From the NCBI GenBank assembly GCA_011051925.1, contig DRKE01000392.1:1-23102 (forward strand): a stretch of 23,102 bases of DNA, in the 5' to 3' direction. The translations under genes and the position numbers were made by a program. Of the stretch, positions 16,596 through 23,102 are shown in pieces. The stretch comes from Deltaproteobacteria bacterium (GTDB lineage Bacteria > Myxococcota_A > UBA9160 > UBA4427). The notes beneath the pieces are model-generated. The model worked only from the letters and a program-made list of their open reading frames with translations, was not told the DNA's origin and ran no database searches. Position 1 is the stretch's first letter. Each line of letters opens with the position of its first letter.

Positions 16596-19568
16596 TTACA
16601 CCCATCCAGGTTCCGATCCATTGGATCCGCCATTCCGGACGGGTCCGTCTTCGTCTTCGGCGGATCGGGCGGCCAGTCCCAGGCCGAGTTCGGCTGCGAT
16701 CCGCGGCAGGTCCTCCCGGGGGGCGATCTCGATCTTCGCGCCCGCCGGCAGGGCATCCGGGAGCCGTCGGAAGTAGCCGCGGTCGAGTCGGGCGTCGACG
16801 ATCACGACGATGCCCCGATCGGTCTCGCTCCGGATCAGCCGACCGGCCATCTGTTTCAGATGCAGCAGCATCCGCCCGACGGCGGATCGTCGGAAGGGAT
16901 CGTCTCCCTGCGCCCGCAATCGATCGTCACGCCGACGACGCAATTCGGTCGGAACGTCGAAGGGCAGCTTCTCGATGACGACGGCCTGGAGGTCGTCCCC
17001 CCGCACGTCGATTCCCTGCCAGAAGCGGCGTGCCCCCAGCAGGACGGCACCGCCCCGTGCCTTCTGGAACCGATCGACAAGGGCTCCGGGATCATCGCCC
17101 GCCCGCCGCGGCAACAGGATCTCGATGCCCTCTCCCGCGAGCAGGCTGGCGAGTCGATCGGCGGTTTCCCGCATCCGCGCGAGGCTGGTGAAGAGTCCGA
17201 GAGTCCGGCCGCGAAGGGTGCGTGCGAGAATCGCGAGGGTCTGCGCCGTCTCTTCGACCCGCTCCGCGTCGCCTCGGAGCGCAACGACGCGCATCGCCTG
17301 GTCGTAGGGAAACGGAGAGCCGACCGAATGGCTCCAGGCCTCGTCGAGATCGCCCTCGCCGAGTCCGAGGTCCCCGAGTGCGGCATGATCGTCACCTCCC
17401 ACGAAAAGCGTGGCCGAGACGACCGCCAGGCTTTCGACGCGCCCGAGGAACTCCTCCCGAAAGGCCTCCCCGGGCGCGACGGGTCGGAGCACGAGGGACC
17501 AGCGATCCCACGGCGGTTCGAGCCCCTCGAAGGCGCCGACATGGTCGTGGTTGTCGGGCCCGAAGGCGGTTCGAAGACTGCTGGCCGCCGCCATCAGCGC
17601 TTCCCCGTGGACCCCGATCGCACGCTCCACCTCTTCCGACCCATCGGGATCCCGCTCGCCAGGGACCGGATTCCCCTCCCGATCCTGCCCGGCGACATCC
17701 CGGGGAGCGGGTCCTTCGCGAACAGCGTGCGCCGCGAGGGCTTCGAGTCGGATCGCCGCGCTCTCGGCGAGCTCCGCCGCGACCGGAAACGCATTCTCCG
17801 CATCGATGGGCAGCTCGACGCCGCCAAAGGCATCGGCCCGGTCTCCCATCGTGCGACCGAGACCGGCGAGTTCGAGCATCAGATCCCGGCGGTTCTGCGC
17901 GAGCGCCTTCTCCTTGGCGCGCGACGCCGGCGACGCCACGAGACCCTGTGTTGCAGAACGTCCCTGGCCCCGACGGACAGGCGCACCGAAGAGTTCGTCG
18001 AGCCGCTCCGAGATCTCTTCCGGCCGCACCCGAAGCGCATAGACCTCTTCCGCCACGCTCCCCACTTCGTGTCCCTCGTCCATGATCACATGGGAGAAGG
18101 ACGGGTAGTCCGGCGGCCAGCGAAGCAACAGGTCATGATTCGCCACGACCAGATGGGCCCGGGCGAGGGCCTTGCGGTGACGACCGAAGGGGCATCGGCG
18201 TTCCATGGCGCACTGCTCCCGGGAACATTGCTCGGCCCTCGCCGCGACGCTCGCCCGCAGGAGTTCCCGCAGGCGTGGATGGTTGCGCAGGATCGCCGGG
18301 GGCACGGTCCCGACCTCGCCGTGGGGCCGGAGACGCGCACAGGCTTCGAGCATCGCATGATCGACGCGCAATCCGGGAAGCAGTGCGGGATCGCGCGAGC
18401 CCGCCAGGGCGGCCGAGAGGCGACGCTCACAGATGTAGTTGGCGCGGCCCTTGATCGACAGGGCACGCAGTCCCGGGTGGCCGAGAAAGCGGGCGGCCGC
18501 TGCGATGTCCTTGCCGAGAAGCTGGTCCTGTAGCAGCTTCGTCCGCGTCGAGAGCACGACCGGTTCCCGGGCGCCCGCTTCCGCACGTTCGATCGCGAAG
18601 GGAATCGCCGCCGCCAGGTAGGCGAGGGATTTCCCGACCCCCGTTCCTCCTTCGAGGCGCGCCACGCCGCCATCGCGCAGGACCGTCACGAATTCCCGGG
18701 CCAGCTCGAGCTGTTCATCGCGAACGCGGTAGTCGGGAAAATGACGCAGGCCCCGTTCCGGATCGGCCAGCGCGGCCAGGATCGCATCGAGTTCGAAGGG
18801 GACGGGCTCTTCCGTCGTTTCGCCGATCTGCAGGAAGGGGGCCTCGACCTCCGACGCGGCATCCGTGACGCCCGTCCCTTCACGCGGAAAGGCAGGCCGG
18901 CTGCCGAGCAGGGCGCTCCACGGCGACCCCGGCAGATGTCGTGCGAGGATCCGCCGGACCTCGCCGTAGCGTGCCTCCTCGGCTCGCGCTCCCGCCGCGA
19001 TGTGCGCGAGGATGCAGGCCGTGTCGATCGCATCCTCGAGGGCTCGATGTCGTTCCTCCCGGCCGAGCAGCTGCCGGGCGAAAGTCTCGAGGCGCAGGTC
19101 CGGGGCGTCGGGATGGGTGAGCGAAAGGATTTCCTGCGTATCGAGATAGCGGGCGCGCCCGAGAGCGGGATCGATGTCGCGTGACAGGAAATGCCGCTCG
19201 AAGTCGGCCTGATGGGCGACCAGGACGCGATCGCCCAGGAGCCGGCGGACATCCTCGCGAAGCACGACGAGGGGCGGGGCCTCGGCGACCCGGGACGCCT
19301 CGATGCCGGTCAAGCGGCGGACGGGAGCAGGGATCGATCGCGTGGGCCGAACCAGACTCGAGGCGAGGCCCACGGTCGTTTCGCCGGGATCGAGCAGGAC
19401 GACGCCGATCTCGAGGATCTCCGCCGAGCGACTCTCGGGCAGCCCCGTCGTCTCGAGGTCCACGACCGCGACCGGACCCAGCGCATCGAGCCAGGGATCC
19501 AGCGCATCGAGAGCCCATCCGCCCATCGAGTCGGGATGCCGCCGCTCGACGCGAAGCTCCAAGAGCAC
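16596..19568 (-). CDS. dinG: DinG-family helicase with N-terminal DnaQ-like 3'-5' exonuclease domain
   Basis: This 990-residue two-part protein probably acts on DNA repair or replication intermediates. The N-terminal DEDDh exonuclease shows Exo I DLETTG (Asp37, Glu39), Exo II AHQADF (Asp122) and Exo III HRALEDAID (His174, Asp179). The helicase half has Walker A GGTGVGKS (about 307-314), DEGH (497-500) in place of DEAH, and motif VI QMAGRLIR. Cys380, Cys448, Cys453 and Cys459 sit between them in the XPD/DinG iron-sulfur pattern. Start: GTG at 19568; an ATG at 19526 is an alternative that still keeps the exonuclease motifs. It ends 323 bases before the fatty-acid island and begins 48 bases after the ThDP enzyme gene. 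Confidence 0.9.
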   Translation of the reverse strand: MLLELRVERRHPDSMGGWALDALDPWLDALGPVAVVDLETTGLPESRSAEILEIGVVLLDPGETTVGLASSLVRPTRSIPAPVRRLTGIEASRVAEAPPLVVLREDVRRLLGDRVLVAHQADFERHFLSRDIDPALGRARYLDTQEILSLTHPDAPDLRLETFARQLLGREERHRALEDAIDTACILAHIAAGARAEEARYGEVRRILARHLPGSPWSALLGSRPAFPREGTGVTDAASEVEAPFLQIGETTEEPVPFELDAILAALADPERGLRHFPDYRVRDEQLELAREFVTVLRDGGVARLEGGTGVGKSLAYLAAAIPFAIERAEAGAREPVVLSTRTKLLQDQLLGKDIAAAARFLGHPGLRALSIKGRANYICERRLSAALAGSRDPALLPGLRVDHAMLEACARLRPHGEVGTVPPAILRNHPRLRELLRASVAARAEQCSREQCAMERRCPFGRHRKALARAHLVVANHDLLLRWPPDYPSFSHVIMDEGHEVGSVAEEVYALRVRPEEISERLDELFGAPVRRGQGRSATQGLVASPASRAKEKALAQNRRDLMLELAGLGRTMGDRADAFGGVELPIDAENAFPVAAELAESAAIRLEALAAHAVREGPAPRDVAGQDREGNPVPGERDPDGSEEVERAIGVHGEALMAAASSLRTAFGPDNHDHVGAFEGLEPPWDRWSLVLRPVAPGEAFREEFLGRVESLAVVSATLFVGGDDHAALGDLGLGEGDLDEAWSHSVGSPFPYDQAMRVVALRGDAERVEETAQTLAILARTLRGRTLGLFTSLARMRETADRLASLLAGEGIEILLPRRAGDDPGALVDRFQKARGGAVLLGARRFWQGIDVRGDDLQAVVIEKLPFDVPTELRRRRDDRLRAQGDDPFRRSAVGRMLLHLKQMAGRLIRSETDRGIVVIVDARLDRGYFRRLPDALPAGAKIEIAPREDLPRIAAELGLGLAARSAEDEDGPVRNGGSNGSEPGWV

Positions 19569-19616
19569 CCCCTGATCCGACCGGCCGATCCGACCGATCG
19601 CTGGTCCGGAATCCGC

Positions 19617-21263
19617 CTAGACGTAGATGCCGCCCTTGTATTCGCGATCCTGACGGATTTCGACGTTGATCAAGGCGGGCAGTCCCGAGGCCGCCGCCCG
19701 TTCGAACGCGGGCCGCAGCTGATCGGGTTCCGTCACGTGCTCGCCGTGACCACCGAGCGCCTCGACGACCTTGTCGTAGCGCGTTCGATTGAGCAGCACG
19801 CCCTCGAGCCGGTCCCAGCCGTACATCGCGCCCTGCGGCCGCATCATCTGACCCCAGGCGGCGTCGTTTCCAACCACACCGATGATCGGCAAGCCGAAGC
19901 GCACGGCCGTATCGAACTCGAAGCCGTTGAAGCCGAAGGACCCGTCCCCGTAGATGATGACGACGGGATTGTCGGGATGGGCGAGCTTCGCGGCCAGGGC
20001 GAAGGGCATCCCCACGCCGAGCGTCCCGAGCGGACCGGGATCCATCCAGGCGCCCTCCCGGCGGACGGGAAGGATCTTGGCCGCCGTCGCGACGATGTCG
20101 CCCCCGTCGCCGATCACGATCGGTTCGTCGAGGGTGTCGAGCCAATCCCGCAACTCGCGACACATCCGCTGCGGATCGATCGGCACCTCGTCGCTGTTCA
20201 GCTTCGCCTGGACCTTCGCTTCCGCCGCGGTTTCGATCTCGCGGAGCTCGTCACGCCAGGCCGAGAAATCGAGCTGCACGCTCTGACTCTTCATCTCGTC
20301 GAGCATGGCTTCGAAGGAACAGGCGAGATTGCCGACCAGGGGTACGTCGGTCTGGCGATTCTGGCCGATCAGGGTCGCATCCATGTCGAGCTGGATGATC
20401 TTGGCGTCCGCGGGAATCGTCTGTCCGAAACGCATCCGGAAATCGAGCAGGGTGCCCGCCAGGATGATGCAGTCGATCTTTTCGAGCGCGGCACGGCGGG
20501 AGCGGTTCAGGAACTCGGGGGAATCCGGCGGGACGCTGCCCCGCCCCATTCCGTTCGTGTAGGTCGGAATGTGCGTCTCGGCGATGAAGCGGTTCATCTC
20601 GGGCGCGGCCTTCGACCACTTCACGCTCGTTCCGGCCATCAACATCGGTCGCCGCGCCTCGCGCAACAGATCGATCGCCTTCCGGATCTCGCCCTGATCG
20701 GGCGAGAGCCGCGGCGCCTCCGTTCGGATCCTCGGAATGACGACATCCTCGTCCTCGACCGAACCCATGAAGATGTCCATCGGGATCTCGAGATAGGCGG
20801 GGCCGGGGATGCCCGACACCGCGTGTCGGACGGCGAGCTCGATGTATTCCGGGATCCGTTTGGTCTGGTAGATCGCATCACAGTATTTCGTGATCGGACG
20901 GACCACGCCGAGATGGTCCATCTCCTGGAGCGAGCCTCGCCGGAGATTCTCGAAGGGTCCCTGTCCGCCGATGATCAGGATCGGGGAATTCGCGCGCCAG
21001 GCGTTGGCGATCCCGGTCACGCCATCGGTCACGCCGGGTCCGGCCGTGATCGCCGCGACGCCGATCTTTCCGGGATTGCAGCGCGCCCAGGCATCCGCGG
21101 CATGCACGGCGGCCTGTTCGTGGCGGACATCGATGATCTTGATCCCCTCGTCGATGCAGCCATCGTAGAGGGGCATGATATGACCGCCCGAAAGTGTGAA
21201 GACGACTTCGACGCCGGCCTCCTTGAGCGCCTTGGCTGCGAGCTTTCCACCGTGAAGGGGCAT
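19617..21263 (-). CDS. Thiamine-diphosphate enzyme, acetolactate synthase / 2-hydroxyacyl-CoA lyase group
   Basis: This 548-residue ThDP-dependent enzyme has three domains. The cofactor-activating glutamate is Glu49 in RHEQAAVHAADAWAR, and the ThDP/Mg motif GDGSFGFN begins near residue 437 and runs to GVVGND. The middle-domain segment TLLDFRMRFG, then IIQLDMD and PLVGNL, resembles 2-hydroxyacyl-CoA lyase and oxalyl-CoA decarboxylase more than anabolic IlvB, and there is no small-subunit gene (IlvH) nearby. The substrate is therefore open: 2-hydroxyacyl-CoA cleavage, oxalyl-CoA decarboxylation or acetolactate formation. The start chosen is ATG 21263, which has GGAG seven bases upstream. The ATG at 21269 lies too close to that site, and a frame back to 21314 adds an unlikely N-terminus. 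Confidence 0.82.
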   Translation of the reverse strand: MPLHGGKLAAKALKEAGVEVVFTLSGGHIMPLYDGCIDEGIKIIDVRHEQAAVHAADAWARCNPGKIGVAAITAGPGVTDGVTGIANAWRANSPILIIGGQGPFENLRRGSLQEMDHLGVVRPITKYCDAIYQTKRIPEYIELAVRHAVSGIPGPAYLEIPMDIFMGSVEDEDVVIPRIRTEAPRLSPDQGEIRKAIDLLREARRPMLMAGTSVKWSKAAPEMNRFIAETHIPTYTNGMGRGSVPPDSPEFLNRSRRAALEKIDCIILAGTLLDFRMRFGQTIPADAKIIQLDMDATLIGQNRQTDVPLVGNLACSFEAMLDEMKSQSVQLDFSAWRDELREIETAAEAKVQAKLNSDEVPIDPQRMCRELRDWLDTLDEPIVIGDGGDIVATAAKILPVRREGAWMDPGPLGTLGVGMPFALAAKLAHPDNPVVIIYGDGSFGFNGFEFDTAVRFGLPIIGVVGNDAAWGQMMRPQGAMYGWDRLEGVLLNRTRYDKVVEALGGHGEHVTEPDQLRPAFERAAASGLPALINVEIRQDREYKGGIYV

Positions 21264-21622
21264 GGGCATTCTCCGTTCATCCGTTGGGTTCGGGTTCGTT
21301 CCATCGGCCCGCATCCGCCGGCCTGTTCGTCTGCTCGTTCAGCTGGAGGACCGGGGAGAGGATCCCGGATGCATCCGCAGGGAACGCTGAAAACGACCGG
21401 ACACGGAATCGGCCCGGACGCCCAAGGTATCACCTGGCCTGCCGGCCGGCCAAGCGGGCGAACGCGGGTCCACACCGGCGGCCCGGGTGAGCCGGATCCG
21501 ACGGATCGCCCCTGGAAAGCGACGAAGCCGATGAGCGCTTCGTCCGGGGACGAAACGGGCTCATCGGCTTCGATCGGTCTGCGCCGGTTCGCGTCCGGCG
21601 GCGACTGCCTGCAAGGACGTTG
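21264..21622. other. Intergenic region between the Pal gene and the ThDP enzyme gene
   Basis: These 359 bases carry no ORF with family support. The right part (21521-21572) holds nested inverted repeats that probably end pal transcription. The middle has a GC palindrome GCCGGCCGGC (21441-21450). The left part should contain the promoter of the ThDP gene, but I see no clear -35/-10 pair. Confidence 0.5.
21523..21572 (-). terminator. Nested inverted repeats, probable terminator of the Pal gene
   Basis: CGAAGCCGATGAGC (21523-21536) and GCTCATCGGCTTCG (21559-21572) form a perfect 14-base stem. Inside the loop TTCGTCC-GG-GGACGAA (21539-21554) forms a second hairpin. The left arm can also pair with GCTTCGTC at 21537-21544 through GACGAAGC (21521-21528). 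The element lies 50 bases after the Pal stop on the minus strand. Only a short T-run (CTTTCC) follows, so intrinsic termination is plausible but not certain. Confidence 0.55.
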
Positions 21623-22165
21623 TCAGTGGACCCGGAACTCGGCGCGTCGGTTCAGACGCCAGACCGCCTCCCCCGATCCGTTCGCGGCCGGTCGCGATTC
21701 GCCATAGCTGATGATCGTCATCTGCTCCATCGGAACGCCGAGGTTGTAGAGATAGTTGCGGACGGCCGCGGCACGCCGCTCGCCCAGGGCGATGTTGTAC
21801 TCGTCGGATCCGCGCTCGTCCGTGTGTCCCTCGATCGTGACGGAGGCGCCGGAATCCTTGAGCGCCATCGCGCCCGTGCGAAGGATCGATTCGTATTGGG
21901 GCTTGATGTCGGAGCGATCGAAGTCGAAGTAGACCGCCGGGATCTCGATGTCGCGGCTCGCTGCCATGTCATCCATGTTCGACTCGGCCATCGAGGAAGC
22001 ATCACCCGTGGCGTCCGTGAATTCGCTGTCGACGACATCACCCGTTTCCTCGGCGGGCTCCGGTGTCGAAGCACATCCCGCCGCAAAGGCGAGAACCACC
22101 GCGAGAAGAACCGGGATCAGTCGCGCATCCATTCGCGTGTTCATCGAAGAGAAAAATCGTCGCAT
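21623..22165 (-). CDS. Pal-like outer-membrane lipoprotein with OmpA peptidoglycan-binding domain
   Basis: This protein is predicted to be 180 residues and to sit in the outer membrane facing the periplasm. An N-terminal signal (ARLIPVLLAVVLAFAAGC) ends in a lipobox with the lipidated Cys at about residue 31. After a Ser/Asp/Glu-rich linker, the OmpA-C domain starts near 72 with AVYFDFDRSDI. It contains GHTDERGSDEYNIALGERRA, whose Asp and Arg bind diaminopimelate in peptidoglycan, and ends ISYGESRPA-NRRAEFRVH. This pattern is that of Pal, which ties the outer membrane to the wall with the Tol complex; no tol genes are in the window. GGAG lies five bases before the ATG at 22165; ATGs at 22168, 22144 and 22132 are alternatives that all keep the lipobox. 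Confidence 0.88.
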   Translation of the reverse strand: MRRFFSSMNTRMDARLIPVLLAVVLAFAAGCASTPEPAEETGDVVDSEFTDATGDASSMAESNMDDMAASRDIEIPAVYFDFDRSDIKPQYESILRTGAMALKDSGASVTIEGHTDERGSDEYNIALGERRAAAVRNYLYNLGVPMEQMTIISYGESRPAANGSGEAVWRLNRRAEFRVH

Positions 22166-22255
22166 CATGACTCCGTCGTTGCCTCCACGAGAAGCTCCGT
22201 TTCGCGCGACACGCGTGCCCGGGCCTCTCCTCGGTCTTCCTTGGTTCGGGCCAGA

Positions 22256-22284
22256 TAATGGAGGCTCGGAGCGCGTCCTGCAAG
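22256..22284 (-). promoter_or_regulatory. Weak candidate promoter upstream of the Pal gene
   Basis: On the minus strand TTGCAG (22284-22279) and CATTAT (22261-22256) are separated by 17 bases, about 90 bases before the Pal start. The -10 box matches four of six consensus bases and the -35 only three of six. The call rests mainly on spacing and on the local A/T content, which is unusual for this window. Confidence 0.2.
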
Positions 22285-22345
22285 CGAACCCTTCGATTCT
22301 GTTGGGATTATTTCGCTTTCCGAATCGCTGTGATGGACGCCACGA

Positions 22346-22945
22346 TCATTCGAGACGGGCAAGAACACCGGATAGGGCATCGGGATCCAGCCAGAAATGG
22401 TAGTTCTCCCGCACATCGACGAATTGCACGGTTCCGCTCTCGTCCAGCACCAGGGTCGTGGGGTGGGGCACCCCGATCTCGATGTTCTCGGGATCGTGCT
22501 TGAGGATGCCGAGCGCCTTGATCAATCGGCTCTGGGGATCGGCCAGGAAAAGGATGCGATCGGCCAGACCGAGCTCGTCGATGAAGGCCCGACTCCGCTC
22601 GTTGATCTGCGCCTCGGACATCACCCAGACGATCCGCAGATCCGGCGTGGCATCGAAGGTTTCTCGCAGCTGCACGAGCCGCGCCTTGGTGAAGGGTCAC
22701 CAATCGACGCTGCGTTCGAAGGTGAGCAGAACGCGATGGCCGAGCAGGTCTTCACGCGTGAAATGCCGCCCGTCGAGTCCGACGAGATCGAGGGGCGGCA
22801 GCCTGTGGCCGATCGCCAATCGACTCGTGACATCCTCTCGCACCCGGTTCTCGGGGCCCCGCCGCCCGAGGGAGGTCGACGGCAGCACGAGGTTGAGACA
22901 AAAGAGCGCAATCAGGGCCAGTGTTGCCAGGCCGCGCAGGATCAT
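22346..22945 (-). CDS. Probable selenoprotein: membrane-anchored redoxin (thioredoxin-fold) with in-frame TGA as Sec83
   Basis: Read through the TGA at 22697-22699, this frame gives a continuous 199-residue protein. A hydrophobic N-terminus (about residues 6-24) suggests a signal or anchor, placing the domain outside the cytoplasmic membrane. The segment LPPLDLVGLDGRHFT is the usual redoxin opening; LLTFERSVDW then meets TGA, followed by PFTKARLVQL. In related redoxins this site reads DWCPYCK or similar, so the TGA stands at the redox cysteine. The C-terminal half keeps the fold, including a cis-proline-like GVPHPTT. No other cysteine is present outside the N-terminal hydrophobic segment. A SECIS-like hairpin follows the TGA. 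The ATG at 22945 overlaps the upstream stop (ATGA). Alternatives are a true nonsense mutation or a sequencing error from TGC/TGT; selenocysteine is favoured because both halves are intact. Confidence 0.75.
22665..22683 (-). promoter_or_regulatory. SECIS-like stem-loop directly downstream of the in-frame TGA
   Basis: The minus-strand RNA CGCGGCUCGUGCAGCUGCG folds into a 7-bp stem (one G-U pair) with a CGUGC loop. G is the second loop base, and 20 bases lie between the TGA and the loop. Both fit the known bacterial SECIS pattern of a G in the first two loop positions and a short distance after the UGA. The hairpin is inside the coding region, as bacterial SECIS elements are. Confidence 0.6.
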
Positions 22946-23102
22946 GGGAGATTTCCCCCCTCGACATCCGCCGCCATGCGACTTTCCGCCACCGTCGGAC
23001 GCAGCCACACGAGCGCCAGCGCGATCAAGAGGAAGAAGCCCGCTTCGCTTCGCGGAAGATTGCCGAGCCAGACCGCATAATCCCCGATGAGCCAGGCGAC
23101 CA
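22942..23102 (-). CDS. C-terminal end of a membrane protein (partial)
   Basis: An open frame enters from the right edge and ends at the TGA at 22944-22942. The visible 52 residues include a hydrophobic segment GFFLLIALALVWL preceded by a short AVWLGNLPRS loop and followed by a polar tail ending GGNLP. This looks like the last membrane helix of an integral membrane protein. Its stop overlaps the start of the selenoprotein gene as ATGA, so the two are probably translated together and may work together. I do not recognise the family from this fragment. Confidence 0.6.
   Translation of the reverse strand, partial: VAWLIGDYAVWLGNLPRSEAGFFLLIALALVWLRPTVAESRMAADVEGGNLP

Noticed and set aside
22697..22699. 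Redoxin as a pseudogene broken by a nonsense codon
   Set aside because: There is only one stop, it sits exactly at the redox-cysteine position, both flanks are well conserved and a SECIS-like hairpin follows. It cannot be fully excluded without the rest of the genome.
22346..23008. Two separate short genes, 22346-22675 and 22697-23008
   Set aside because: They are the two halves of one redoxin domain in the same frame, separated only by a TGA; neither half alone makes a complete fold.
1..23102. Frequent GATC and CGATCG words across the window
   Set aside because: They are common, but most fall where Ile/Asp/Arg codons with G/C bias create them. I could not count them against an expectation, so I do not claim a methylation or uptake signal.

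Overview
The window is a strongly GC-rich bacterial chromosome segment in which every gene I can support lies on the minus strand. An LpxL/HtrB-type acyltransferase, a Pal-type lipoprotein with a lipobox, and a complete type II fatty acid synthase point to a Gram-negative cell. Coenzyme F420 genes (cofG, cofH), a single-chain eukaryote-like acyl-CoA carboxylase and a probable selenoprotein together suggest an uncultured deltaproteobacterium-like lineage (Myxococcota, Desulfobacterota or Binatota grade). That placement is inference, not something the sequence proves.

In transcription order (right to left), 23102-22346 holds the C-terminal end of a membrane protein whose stop overlaps the start of a redoxin-like gene. 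The redoxin gene is interrupted by one in-frame TGA exactly where the thioredoxin-fold redox cysteine is expected (Trp-TGA-Pro-Phe-Thr). A 7-bp stem-loop with G at the second loop position follows the TGA at the spacing of a bacterial SECIS. I read it as one selenocysteine-containing, membrane-anchored oxidoreductase rather than two ORFs or a pseudogene. Next come a Pal-like peptidoglycan-binding lipoprotein (22165-21623), an intergenic region with nested inverted repeats, a thiamine-diphosphate enzyme of the acetolactate synthase / 2-hydroxyacyl-CoA lyase group (21263-19617), and a DinG-family helicase with an N-terminal DnaQ-like exonuclease (19568-16596).

After a 323-base leader region, 16272-2605 is a compact fatty-acid island: enoyl-ACP reductase (FabI-like), FabH, FabA, FabG, FabZ-like dehydratase, FabF, acyl carrier protein, a PlsC-like acyltransferase, a phosphopantetheinyl transferase, an 1877-residue biotin carboxylase-BCCP-carboxyltransferase fusion, and an LpxL-like acyltransferase. 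Most junctions are ATGA overlaps or gaps of a few dozen bases, so the block is probably one operon. It supplies carboxylation (malonyl-CoA, inferred), the carrier and its activator, the full elongation cycle, a possible unsaturation step (FabA) and two acyltransferases to place the product on lipids. cofG and cofH (2523-1) follow on the same strand after 81 bases with an inverted repeat. They make the deazaflavin core (FO) of F420.

The main points of interest are the probable new selenoprotein, the eukaryote-like carboxylase inside a self-contained FAS operon, and the coupling of that operon to F420 biosynthesis. No RNA genes, CRISPR arrays or insertion sequences were seen.
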